Origin: Lysobacteraceae bacterium CU05-9 | Lineage (GTDB): Bacteria; Pseudomonadota; Gammaproteobacteria; Xanthomonadales; Xanthomonadaceae | Length of the DNA: 64,000 nt | Assembly (NCBI GenBank): GCA_007556525.1 | Contig: SWJS01000007.1 | Span: 62,001 to 126,000 of the forward strand | Reading direction: 5' to 3' | In this document: positions 56,540-64,000 of the stretch, piece after piece | How the letters are laid out: each line of letters starts with the position of its first letter | Position numbering within the stretch: the first letter of the stretch is position 1 | Notes under the pieces: model-generated | What the model saw: only the letters and a program-made list of their open reading frames with translations | Told to the model about the DNA's origin: nothing | Databases searched by the model: none | Position numbers and translations under genes: made by a program

Positions 56540-56579
56540 TTATGTCCTGCTCTGCCTTGTGCAAACGCACAACTGGGAG

Positions 56580-57356
56580 TTACAGCTTGTATCCCGTGTG
56601 AATGGCGACGATGCCGGCGGAGAGATTTTTGTAATGGCTACGCTCAAAACCCGCTGTTTCCATCATGCCCTTCAGCTGCTCCTGCGGCGGATGCTTGCGA
56701 ATCGACTCCGCCAAATATTGATAGCTATCGGCATCCTGCGCAAAAAGCTTGCCCAACCGCGGCAACACCTGGAACGAGTGGAAGTCGTAGATCGGCTTGA
56801 ACCAGTCCTGCGTCACTTCGCTGAATTCGAGCACACGCGCTTGACCACCGACCTTGAGCACGCGGTACATCTCACGCAGCGCCTTATCCTTATCCGTGAC
56901 GTTTCTTAAGCCAAACGCGATCGTCACGAGGTCAAACGAGTTATCAGGAAACGGCAACGCTTCCGCATTCATTTGCGTGTATTCGAAACCGTTGACCAAA
57001 CCCTTGTTGATCATGCGGTCACGGCCAACGCGCAACATGTCGCCGTTGATGTCACCGAGCACGATCGTGCCGTCCTTGCCGACGCGCTCCTGCAACAAAA
57101 TCGCGATGTCACCCGTACCGCCTGCGAGATCCAACACGCGATCACCTGGCTTCACTTGCGCCGTTGCAACGAAATACCGCTTCCAGACCCGATGAATGCC
57201 GAGAGACATCAGATCATTCATCAAGTCATAGTTGCCTGCAACACTGGAAAAAACTCCCGCCACCAACTTCTGTTTCTCATCCTTCGGGACATCGCGGAAT
57301 CCGAAGTGGGTGGTGTTGTCGTTTTCTGGGGTGCCCGCAGGCTTATCGGTTGTCAT
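56580..57356 (-). CDS. ubiE: ubiquinone/menaquinone C-methyltransferase UbiE
   Basis: SAM-dependent C-methyltransferase of quinone synthesis, 258 residues. The SAM site is [13 protein letters not shown], with [12 protein letters not shown] at the N-terminus and [16 protein letters not shown] as family signatures. It lies 15 bases after hslU in the same direction, so it may share the heat-inducible transcript. Confidence 0.97.
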   Translation of the reverse strand: MTTDKPAGTPENDNTTHFGFRDVPKDEKQKLVAGVFSSVAGNYDLMNDLMSLGIHRVWKRYFVATAQVKPGDRVLDLAGGTGDIAILLQERVGKDGTIVLGDINGDMLRVGRDRMINKGLVNGFEYTQMNAEALPFPDNSFDLVTIAFGLRNVTDKDKALREMYRVLKVGGQARVLEFSEVTQDWFKPIYDFHSFQVLPRLGKLFAQDADSYQYLAESIRKHPPQEQLKGMMETAGFERSHYKNLSAGIVAIHTGYKL

Positions 57357-57371
57357 GTGCGCATTATGCCA

Positions 57372-58748
57372 TTACAGAATGTAGCGGCTCAAATCCGGAT
57401 CCTGCACCAGCTCACCCAGATGTGCATCCACATACGCGCGATCAATCGTCACGCTGTCACCGGAGCGATCCGATGCTTCGTAGCTCAACGTATCCAGCAA
57501 GCGCTCCAGCACGGTGTGCAAGCGGCGTGCACCGATGTTTTCCTGGCGCTCATTTACCGTCGCGGCAATTTCAGCAATGCGATCGATGGCGTCCTGTTCG
57601 AACGTCGCAGTCACACCTTCCGTCGCCAGCAACGCTTCGTACTGAATCGTCAATGCGGCCTTCGGCTCAGTCAGTATGCGGACAAAATCTTCCTTCGTCA
57701 GCGCACCCAACTCCACACGAATCGGGAAGCGACCTTGCAGTTCCGGAATCAAGTCGCTCGGTTTCGCGAGGTGGAACGCACCGGATGCGATGAACAAAAT
57801 GTGGTCGGTTTTGACAGGGCCATACTTGGTACTGACAGTCGAACCTTCCACCAAAGGCAGCAAGTCGCGTTGCACGCCTTCGCGCGAGACGTCACCGCCG
57901 CCAACATTTTCGGAACGCTTGGCTACCTTGTCGATTTCGTCGATGAAGACGATGCCGTTCTGCTCGCAGTTTTCGATGGCTGCTGCACGCACATCTTCTT
58001 CATTGACCAACGAACCCGCTTCGTCATCAATCAACTGCTGACGCGCAGCCTTGATCGTCAACTTGCGCTTCTTCGTGTTCGCGCCACCGACTTGCGAAAA
58101 CATCTGGCGCAACTGCTGCCCCATCTCTTCCATGCCCGGCGGCGTCATGATGTCGACACCGATGTTCACCGACGTTTCAATTTCAATCTCGCGATCGTCG
58201 AGTGCACCGCTACGCAATTGACGGCGCAACTTCGAGCGCGTGCTTTCGGTGTGATCGTCCTTCGTGTCTTGCGCAACATCAACGTCATTGGCGTCGAACG
58301 CAGGCGGCACGTATTTCGGCTGCGGGAGCAATGCATCGAGAATGCGATCTTCGGCGCGCTCTTCCGATTGCGTGCGGACGTGTTGCTTGGCTTGATCACG
58401 ATGCATTTTGATGGAGGTATCCACCAGGTCACGCACGATCTGCTCGACGTCCTTGCCGACATAACCCACTTCGGTGAAACGTGTCGCTTCAACCTTCACG
58501 AATGGTGCGTTGGCCAATGTTGCCAGGCGACGCGCAATTTCCGTTTTGCCAACACCGGTTGGACCGATCAGCAAAATATTCTTTGGGATCACTTCATTGC
58601 GCAGCGAGTCATCCAGCTGCGAACGGCGCCAACGGTTGCGCAATGCGATGGCGACGGCGCGCTTGGCGTCCTTCTGCCCGACGATGTGACGATCGAGTTC
58701 CTGCACGATTTCCCGCGGCGTCATCATGATGTTCGAAGTGCTTTTCAT
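57372..58748 (-). CDS. hslU: ATP-dependent protease ATPase subunit HslU
   Basis: AAA+ unfoldase of the HslUV protease, 458 residues. It has Walker [12 protein letters not shown], an intermediate (I) domain at about residues 110-240, Walker [13 protein letters not shown] and the C-terminal DLSRYIL that docks into HslV. It overlaps hslV by four bases. Confidence 0.98.
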   Translation of the reverse strand: MKSTSNIMMTPREIVQELDRHIVGQKDAKRAVAIALRNRWRRSQLDDSLRNEVIPKNILLIGPTGVGKTEIARRLATLANAPFVKVEATRFTEVGYVGKDVEQIVRDLVDTSIKMHRDQAKQHVRTQSEERAEDRILDALLPQPKYVPPAFDANDVDVAQDTKDDHTESTRSKLRRQLRSGALDDREIEIETSVNIGVDIMTPPGMEEMGQQLRQMFSQVGGANTKKRKLTIKAARQQLIDDEAGSLVNEEDVRAAAIENCEQNGIVFIDEIDKVAKRSENVGGGDVSREGVQRDLLPLVEGSTVSTKYGPVKTDHILFIASGAFHLAKPSDLIPELQGRFPIRVELGALTKEDFVRILTEPKAALTIQYEALLATEGVTATFEQDAIDRIAEIAATVNERQENIGARRLHTVLERLLDTLSYEASDRSGDSVTIDRAYVDAHLGELVQDPDLSRYIL

Positions 58749-59296
58749 AGGGTTTCAATCACCACATTTTGGTTCGTGTAAATGCAGACATCGCCAGCGA
58801 TGCGGATCGCTTCCTCAGCGATTTCGCGAGCGCCCAAGTCCGTGTGCTTCAACAGTGCGCGAGCCGCACTCAACGCGTACATGCCACCGGAACCGATCGC
58901 GATGATTCCATCTTCCGGCTCGATGACATCACCCGTGCCGCTAATGACGAGCGAAGTATCCTTGTCTGCAACTGCGAGCAACGCTTCGAGCTTTCCGAAG
59001 CGACGTTCGGTGCGCCAATCCTTCGCCATCTCAACCGCAGCGCGCGTGAGTTGACCGTGCTTCTCGAGTTTGGCTTCAAACAATTCGAACAACGTAAACG
59101 CGTCAGCAGCTGCGCCGGCAAATCCTGCCAAAACCTGCCCATCCCTTCCAAGCCTGCGCACTTTCTTCGCATTGCCCTTCATGACGGTGTGGCCAAGAGT
59201 CACCTGACCGTCGCCCGCAACTGCAACTTCACCGTTGCGTCGGACACTCACGATCGTGGTGGCGTGGAAAACATTGGGATTTTGGGACGGATCCAT
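58745..59296 (-). CDS. hslV: ATP-dependent protease peptidase subunit HslV
   Basis: Threonine peptidase of the HslUV complex, 183 residues. The catalytic threonines follow a propeptide of about 12 residues ([13 protein letters not shown]), longer than in E. coli. GDGQVTLG and [15 protein letters not shown] are family signatures. It is first of the heat-shock unit hslV-hslU-ubiE. Confidence 0.97.
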   Translation of the reverse strand: MDPSQNPNVFHATTIVSVRRNGEVAVAGDGQVTLGHTVMKGNAKKVRRLGRDGQVLAGFAGAAADAFTLFELFEAKLEKHGQLTRAAVEMAKDWRTERRFGKLEALLAVADKDTSLVISGTGDVIEPEDGIIAIGSGGMYALSAARALLKHTDLGAREIAEEAIRIAGDVCIYTNQNVVIETL

Positions 59297-59327
59297 TTGC
59301 AGAATTCACCATTGGGTTGAACTCTAA

Positions 59328-59356
59328 AAATGGGGTCCCCGCTTCGGCGTTACAAG
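59328..59356 (-). promoter_or_regulatory. sigma-32 heat-shock promoter of hslVU
   Basis: On the minus strand CTTGTAA (59350-59356), 14 bases, CCCCATTT (59328-59335). This is very close to the sigma-32 consensus CTTGAAA-N13-14-CCCCATnT. It lies between xerC and hslV and gives a leader of about 25 bases. Confidence 0.75.
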
Positions 59357-59369
59357 GGGTGCGGTTGGC

Positions 59370-60284
59370 TTAGGATTCAGGTTCTTTGTTGCGCTTCGCA
59401 CGTGGGTGCGCATCATCGTAAACCTTCGCAAGATGCTGGAAATCCAGATGCGTGTAGATTTGCGTCGTCGCGATGTCGGCATGACCCAGCAACTCCTGCA
59501 CGCCACGCAGATCGCCCGACGACTCGAGGATGTGGCTCGCGAAACTATGCCGCAACAAATGCGGATGCACACGTTTGAACAAACCTTGCCGCTGCGCCAG
59601 TTGCGCAATGCGGATCTGCACCGCGCGTTGCGAGATCGCCTTGTTGCCGCGCCCCGGAAACACAAACCCATTCGACGGATCAATATCGGGTCGCGAAGCT
59701 TTCATGTCGGCATGCCAGTCGCGCAATGCGTTCACGGCGTACGATCCAAGCGGAACGCTGCGTTGCTTATTGCCCTTGCCGATCACGGTCACGAGTTGAT
59801 CATCAAGATCCAGTTGATCCCAAGTCAACGCGCACAGCTCACTCAAACGCACGCCGCTCGAATAAAACAACTCCAACAACGCCCGGTCACGCAATCCCAA
59901 TGGCGCATCGGTTGGCACTTCCACCAACACCTTTGCTTCATCGGGATCGAGGACTTGAGGCAACTTGCGCGGTGCTTTCGGCGCTTTCAATCCTGCCGTG
60001 GGATTGGATTTGATGTCGCCATTTTTCAACAACCATGCAAAAAAACTGCGGCACGCACTCAAACGGCGCTGCAAACTTTTCGGGGAGAGTCCGCGTTGAT
60101 TTTCGGAGGCAATGAACTGCCGTAAGTGCACCGTATCCAACGAAGCAATGTCCGCGCTGTGTTCGTCCGCATACGCCTGCAGCGCCGTGAGGTCACGGCG
60201 GTATGCATCCAGGGTGTTGTCAGACATGCGGCGCTCCACGACGATGAAGTCGAGGAACTTCTGCACGGTAGCGTTAAGCGTCAT
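59370..60284 (-). CDS. xerC: tyrosine recombinase XerC
   Basis: Acts with XerD at dif to resolve chromosome dimers. I start at 60284 ([13 protein letters not shown]), where the N-terminal SAM-like domain begins. The frame continues to 60383 but overlaps DUF484. Catalytic residues are the Arg in SSGVRLSEL, the HLLRHSFASH box, the His in LLGHADI and the Tyr in TTQIYTH. It overlaps the DUF484 gene by 11 bases, the usual neighbour. It is a housekeeping recombinase, not a mobile-element integrase, judging by context. Confidence 0.97.
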   Translation of the reverse strand: MTLNATVQKFLDFIVVERRMSDNTLDAYRRDLTALQAYADEHSADIASLDTVHLRQFIASENQRGLSPKSLQRRLSACRSFFAWLLKNGDIKSNPTAGLKAPKAPRKLPQVLDPDEAKVLVEVPTDAPLGLRDRALLELFYSSGVRLSELCALTWDQLDLDDQLVTVIGKGNKQRSVPLGSYAVNALRDWHADMKASRPDIDPSNGFVFPGRGNKAISQRAVQIRIAQLAQRQGLFKRVHPHLLRHSFASHILESSGDLRGVQELLGHADIATTQIYTHLDFQHLAKVYDDAHPRAKRNKEPES

Positions 60285-60954
60285 ACCTCGAGAGTACCGC
60301 AGGAACCGTGCGCGAGAGCATTTCGAGGAACATCGTTCCCATGCCCGGCCAAAACCGATTCGCATCATAACTGCCAATCGCAATCATGCCGTGCTCCGGC
60401 ACCGGCAACAACGCCGACGATTGAACCTGATCCTCATACGCGCCGTAAAGCAGTGATTGTTTATCCGGATTCAAACGACCGCAAATCGGTTCTTGCGTCG
60501 TGAACATATCGCGGAACGGATTCAACGATGCATCATCACGATCAATCACACGATGCCACTCGCCTTCGTCGAGATCATCGATCGGGAGGAACGTCACGAT
60601 GCGAATCACATCCGCCTTGAAGTCTTCCTGAATTGCGGCAACCAACGCACGCCAGGTGTCGGCCACATTATTTTGACGAACCAACGCCAACGTCATTTGA
60701 TGCATTGCCATCGTCAAACCTTCATTGGCTTGCGCGACGCCATACAGTTCATTCAAACGGCGGTTCAAATCACGATTCTTGTCACGCAGAATTTCGAGCT
60801 GATAACTCGCCAACGATGATGCCTGACCTTCAGCCTTCGGCACGACCAATGACAACGCGAGGTCCGGATATTGCTGGAGGAAATTCGGATTTTTGCGCAG
60901 CCAATTCGCGATATCGTGTCCGTTCAACGTATCCGCCACTTCATAATCAGTCAT
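60274..60954 (-). CDS. DUF484 family protein
   Basis: A 226-residue GAF-like cytoplasmic protein. The N-terminus ([20 protein letters not shown]) is the family signature, followed by a short coiled coil ([15 protein letters not shown]) and the GAF-like region. It always sits between dapF and xerC in these bacteria, and overlaps both here. The function is unknown. Confidence 0.94.
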   Translation of the reverse strand: MTDYEVADTLNGHDIANWLRKNPNFLQQYPDLALSLVVPKAEGQASSLASYQLEILRDKNRDLNRRLNELYGVAQANEGLTMAMHQMTLALVRQNNVADTWRALVAAIQEDFKADVIRIVTFLPIDDLDEGEWHRVIDRDDASLNPFRDMFTTQEPICGRLNPDKQSLLYGAYEDQVQSSALLPVPEHGMIAIGSYDANRFWPGMGTMFLEMLSRTVPAVLSRYDA

Positions 60955-61768
60955 CTAGAACTCCCTCAAAAACAAACGCCGTCGGCCCCGTCATCGCCAC
61001 ACTGGCATCATCCGCCGGCCATTCAATTTCCAAAACACCGCCCGGCAACTCCATCGCCACCGCACGGTCCACCAATCCCAATCGCATCAACGACACCGCC
61101 GCTGCGCACGCACCACTGCCGCACGCCAACGTCTCACCGACGCCACGCTCGAACACGCGCAACTTCGCATGCGAACGATTGATCACTTGCGCGAATCCGA
61201 CATTCACCGACTCCGGAAACTCCGGCGACGTCTGCAAGCGACGTCCAATGCCATCGACATCCGCGGTGTCAACGTCATCGACGACGACAACGGCATGCGG
61301 ATTACCCATCGACACCGCACTGAACGTCACGCCTTGCGCATCGTAGGTCAACGCAGTGTCAGCGAAGCCATGCAAAGGAATCGCCGCGGGCACAAACTCC
61401 GGCACTCCCATCGCGATGCGATATTTGCCATCTCCGAGCGAGGTCACCGCATGGATCCCTGCAGGACTTTCCAGTTTGAATTCGCCGAGATAACCGAGCG
61501 CGCGCTCAACCCACGCCGCAACGCAACGTGCACCGTTCCCGCATTGCTGCGATGTGCTGCCATCGGAATTCCAGATGCGATAGCGCGCGACCGTTGAAGG
61601 ATCGCGCGGCAGTTCGATGGAGATGATTTGATCGGCACCGACGCCCTTATGGCGATCGCCGAGTAGCGACGTCAGCGCTTGATCCGGCTCGAGCGAACCA
61701 TCGCGAAGGTCCAGCATGACGAAGTCATTGCCGGCACCGTGCATCTTGGTAAAACGGACTTCACCCAT
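60947..61768 (-). CDS. dapF: diaminopimelate epimerase DapF
   Basis: Converts LL- to meso-diaminopimelate for lysine and peptidoglycan. The family start is [15 protein letters not shown]. The two catalytic cysteines are in QQCGNGARC and [12 protein letters not shown] use the ATG at 61768; a GTG at 61777 in frame is also possible. It lies 15 bases after the LptM-like gene. Confidence 0.97.
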   Translation of the reverse strand: MGEVRFTKMHGAGNDFVMLDLRDGSLEPDQALTSLLGDRHKGVGADQIISIELPRDPSTVARYRIWNSDGSTSQQCGNGARCVAAWVERALGYLGEFKLESPAGIHAVTSLGDGKYRIAMGVPEFVPAAIPLHGFADTALTYDAQGVTFSAVSMGNPHAVVVVDDVDTADVDGIGRRLQTSPEFPESVNVGFAQVINRSHAKLRVFERGVGETLACGSGACAAAVSLMRLGLVDRAVAMELPGGVLEIEWPADDASVAMTGPTAFVFEGVLDD

Positions 61769-61783
61769 GACCGCCACGCGCGA

Positions 61784-62020
61784 TCAAGGTGGCTTAGGCT
61801 TGGTCGCCTCAGGTGGCGGCGTATCGTTCGTTTCCGTCGGCGCATCGGCTGCCGTCGGTGGAACAATTTCGCGTTCGGTTCCGGTCGGTTCCGGCGTCTT
61901 CGGTGGCAACTGCGATGGTGGTGGATTGTCCGCGAGGAACAATGGACCCTTGTTGCCGCAACCACTGAGCGTGCCCAGAGCGATGGAACCTATGAGGATG
62001 AGTGCGATTTTGGAAGTCAT
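61784..62020 (-). CDS. lptM: LptM-like small lipoprotein
   Basis: A 78-residue lipoprotein. The ATG at 62020 gives a signal with lipobox LSGC, directly followed by GNKGPLF, the conserved motif of the LptM (YifL) family that mimics LPS and assists LptD assembly. The remainder is Pro/Thr-rich and probably unstructured, longer than the E. coli tail. Its place upstream of dapF is typical. Confidence 0.88.
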   Translation of the reverse strand: MTSKIALILIGSIALGTLSGCGNKGPLFLADNPPPSQLPPKTPEPTGTEREIVPPTAADAPTETNDTPPPEATKPKPP

Positions 62021-62038
62021 GCACAAAGTTTAATGGAA

Positions 62039-62060
62039 ATCGCCCACCGAAGTGGGCGAT
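62039..62060 (-). terminator. hairpin after the oligopeptidase gene
   Basis: ATCGCCCAC and GTGGGCGAT form a perfect nine-base-pair stem with a TTCG tetraloop on the minus strand, followed by TTTCC. It lies three bases past the stop of the oligopeptidase gene. The short T tract may allow some read-through into lptM. Confidence 0.75.
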
Positions 62061-62063
62061 GCA

Positions 62064-64000
62064 TTAATCCTTGATCCCGAGTTGGTTCAGCATGAAGCTG
62101 TACATCTCAGCCTGTTCGCGATAACGGCGGAATCTGCCGGACTTGCCACCGTGACCTGCGTCCATATTCGTGCGAAAAACAATCGGATTCGCAGACGTAT
62201 TCAGGTCCCGCAGCCGCGCCACATACTTCGCCGGCTCCCAGTACTGCACCTGCGAATCCCACAGTCCCGTGCCAATGAACGTCGACGGATACGCCTGTTC
62301 CTTCAAGTTGTCATACGGCGAATACGAGAGCATGTAGTCGTAGTATTCCTTTTGCTCGGGATTTCCCCACTCGTCATATTCGTTCGTGGTCAGCGGAATC
62401 GTCGGATCCAGCATCGTCGTGACGACATCCACAAACGGAACCTGCGACAAAATCACCCGATACTTCTCCGGCGCCATATTCTCAACCGCACCCATCAGCA
62501 AGCCACCCGCGCTCCCGCCGTAAGCCGCGACGCGATCCTTCGCCGCATAACCTTCCTTCACCAACATGTCGGTGACGTCGATGAAGTCGGTGAACGTGTT
62601 CTTCTTATTAAGCAACTTGCCGTTGTCATACCATTGACGGCCCATTTCCTGTCCGCCACGGATATGCGCGATCGCATAAACCATGCCACGGTCGATCAAG
62701 CTCACCACGCTCAGGTTGAAACCGGGATCCATCGACATGCCGTACGAACCATAGGCATATTGCAAAACCGCCGCGGTCCCGTCAGGTTTGAAACCTTTTT
62801 TGTAGACTACCGACACTGGAATTTTCGTTCCATCTTTCGCCGTTGCCCACAGGCGTTTGGTTTCGTACTTCGATGCGTCATAACCAATCACCGGTTGTTG
62901 CTTAAGCAGCTTGCGCTCACCAGTCTCGGTATTGATCTCGTAGGTCGTCGCGGGCGTTGTCATGGACGTATAGCTGTAACGCAGCCAATCGGTATTCGAT
63001 TCGCTGTTCGCCGCCAAGCCCATGCTGTACGCTTCTTCGTCCGCGTCGACATAACTCTCTTTACCGTCAGCGCTGATCAAGCGCAGTCGCTCCAGCCCTT
63101 TGCTGCGCTCGGAGATCGCCGTAAAGCCATCGAACAGTTCGAAGCCCTCCAACAAAACATCATCCCGCGTGCCAATCCATTCCTTCCATTGCGAACGCGA
63201 GGTTGCATCGGTTGGTGCCGTCATGATTTTGAAATTCGTGGCCGGCTTGCCGTTCTCATCCGGTGCATTTGTCAAAATCACCCACCGCCCATCAAGGTGG
63301 TCGGCATCATACTCAACGTCGCGCTCACGTTGCGCAAGAACGCGGAAGTCCGTCGGGTTATCGGCAGGCGCACATCGCAGCTCATTCGACACCGTGCTCG
63401 ACAAGCTGATGCAGATGAATTTGTCATCGCGTGTGCGGTCCACGCCCATGTAGAAGGTGTCATCTTTCTCGGTGTAAAGCAGCGTATCGTTCTTCGCGTC
63501 CGTTCCGAGAACGTGTGCCTTCACTTTCGTCGTCAACAACGTCTTCTCATCGTTCTCGACGTAGACCAGTGTCTTGTTGTCACCCGCCCATACGAAGTCT
63601 GCGGAAGAGCGCGCGATCGTGTCCGGATAAACCTCACCTGTTTTCAGATTCTTGAACTTGATGACATATTGGCGACGACCGACATCGTCTTCCGCCCAAG
63701 CAAGGATTTCATTGTTTGGACTGACATCGTAGGTGCCGACATTGAAGTAGTTTTTGTCCTTCGCCATTTCATTGACATTGAGCAAGATCTCTTCCGGCCC
63801 TTCCATCGTCCCGGCACGTCGTGCGTAGATCGGATAGTCCTGACCTGTTTCAAAGCGCGAGTAATACCAGTAGCCGCGTTCGCGCACCGGCACGCTCGAA
63901 TCATCTTGCTTGATGCGCCCGACGATCTCGTCATACAACTTGTCCTGCTGCGGCTTGAGCGGATTCAAGATCGAGTCTGCGTATGCGTTCTCAGCATTCA
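62064..64000 (-). CDS. oligopeptidase B, S9A family (5' end cut by window)
   Basis: Prolyl-oligopeptidase-family serine peptidase, usually specific for basic residues. The frame stays open to base 64000 (NAENAYADSILNPL precedes the TTG at 63968), so the start and any signal peptide lie outside. The N-terminal propeller part begins with RIKQDDSSVPVRERGYWYYSRF. The catalytic domain has the nucleophile GGSAGG, the Asp in GLWDSQVQYWEP and the His in DAGHGGKSGR. It is followed by a hairpin terminator. Confidence 0.95.
   Translation of the reverse strand, partial: NAENAYADSILNPLKPQQDKLYDEIVGRIKQDDSSVPVRERGYWYYSRFETGQDYPIYARRAGTMEGPEEILLNVNEMAKDKNYFNVGTYDVSPNNEILAWAEDDVGRRQYVIKFKNLKTGEVYPDTIARSSADFVWAGDNKTLVYVENDEKTLLTTKVKAHVLGTDAKNDTLLYTEKDDTFYMGVDRTRDDKFICISLSSTVSNELRCAPADNPTDFRVLAQRERDVEYDADHLDGRWVILTNAPDENGKPATNFKIMTAPTDATSRSQWKEWIGTRDDVLLEGFELFDGFTAISERSKGLERLRLISADGKESYVDADEEAYSMGLAANSESNTDWLRYSYTSMTTPATTYEINTETGERKLLKQQPVIGYDASKYETKRLWATAKDGTKIPVSVVYKKGFKPDGTAAVLQYAYGSYGMSMDPGFNLSVVSLIDRGMVYAIAHIRGGQEMGRQWYDNGKLLNKKNTFTDFIDVTDMLVKEGYAAKDRVAAYGGSAGGLLMGAVENMAPEKYRVILSQVPFVDVVTTMLDPTIPLTTNEYDEWGNPEQKEYYDYMLSYSPYDNLKEQAYPSTFIGTGLWDSQVQYWEPAKYVARLRDLNTSANPIVFRTNMDAGHGGKSGRFRRYREQAEMYSFMLNQLGIKD

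Noticed and set aside
56973-58781. 602-residue open frame on the plus strand
   Set aside because: It lies wholly antisense to ubiE and hslU. Its product is rich in Arg, His and Gln with no domain. It is a codon-bias shadow of the real genes.
59370-60284. XerC as a mobile-element integrase
   Set aside because: It is flanked by its usual housekeeping neighbours DUF484 and hslV, with no attachment repeats or cargo genes nearby.

Overview
This 64 kb window is a dense, almost purely chromosomal segment of a moderate-GC gammaproteobacterium of the Xanthomonadaceae/Lysobacterales type. Three things point there. The gene orders (yebC-ruvC-ruvA-kup-ruvB-ybgC-tolQRAB-pal; mreBCD-mrdA-rodA-mltB-rlpA-dacA-ybeD-lipB-lipA; lptM-dapF-DUF484-xerC-hslV-hslU-ubiE) are typical of that group. 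There are four TonB-dependent receptors, one of the Xanthomonas/Caulobacter type. The proteins resemble that family by eye. No insertion sequence, prophage, integron, CRISPR array or toxin-antitoxin pair was seen.

Layout. 1-1844: 3' part of recQ and two small uncharacterised genes (zinc ribbon; coiled coil plus membrane helix). 1841-3912, minus: a two-gene putative DNA-repair unit (DUF4130 protein and radical SAM protein). 3961-4113: tRNA-Lys(TTT) with its own promoter and terminator. 4143-5475: a secreted protein of unknown function with promoter and terminators. 5481-16517, minus: queC, queE, pal, tolB, tolA, tolR, tolQ, ybgC, ruvB, kup, ruvA, ruvC and yebC, with a TGn-extended -10 promoter and a perfect palindrome ahead of yebC. 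The usual cpoB gene after pal is absent. 16544-22678: an apparent phytate locus. A TonB receptor overlaps a beta-propeller phytase, and divergent to them lie a membrane protein with a degenerate GGDEF motif and an AraC-type regulator.

22675-27169, minus: acetyltransferase, aspS, FmdB-type zinc ribbon and the ABC-F ATPase YheS, followed by the divergent antiporter ybaL. 28902-31088, minus: btuB under a cobalamin riboswitch. 31125-39478: two tandem, closely related TonB receptors with matching promoters, a lipoprotein esterase, and an overlapping PhyH dioxygenase/GH13 amylase pair, suggesting a nutrient-uptake island. 39475-52855, minus: MgtC, a zinc alcohol dehydrogenase, lipoate synthesis (lipA, lipB, ybeD) and the cell-elongation cluster (dacA, rlpA, mltB, rodA, mrdA, mreD, mreC, mreB).

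52974-54511: a PfkB kinase and an alkyladenine DNA glycosylase. 54563-64000, minus: an M1 aminopeptidase lipoprotein, ubiE, hslU and hslV behind a good heat-shock (sigma-32) promoter, xerC, a DUF484 gene, dapF, an LptM-like lipoprotein and the 3' part of an oligopeptidase B gene.

I did not find a convincing new defence or mobile system. The points most worth following are the DUF4130/radical SAM pair, the phytate locus with its degenerate GGDEF protein, the duplicated receptors, the missing cpoB, and the repeat-built tail of PBP2.
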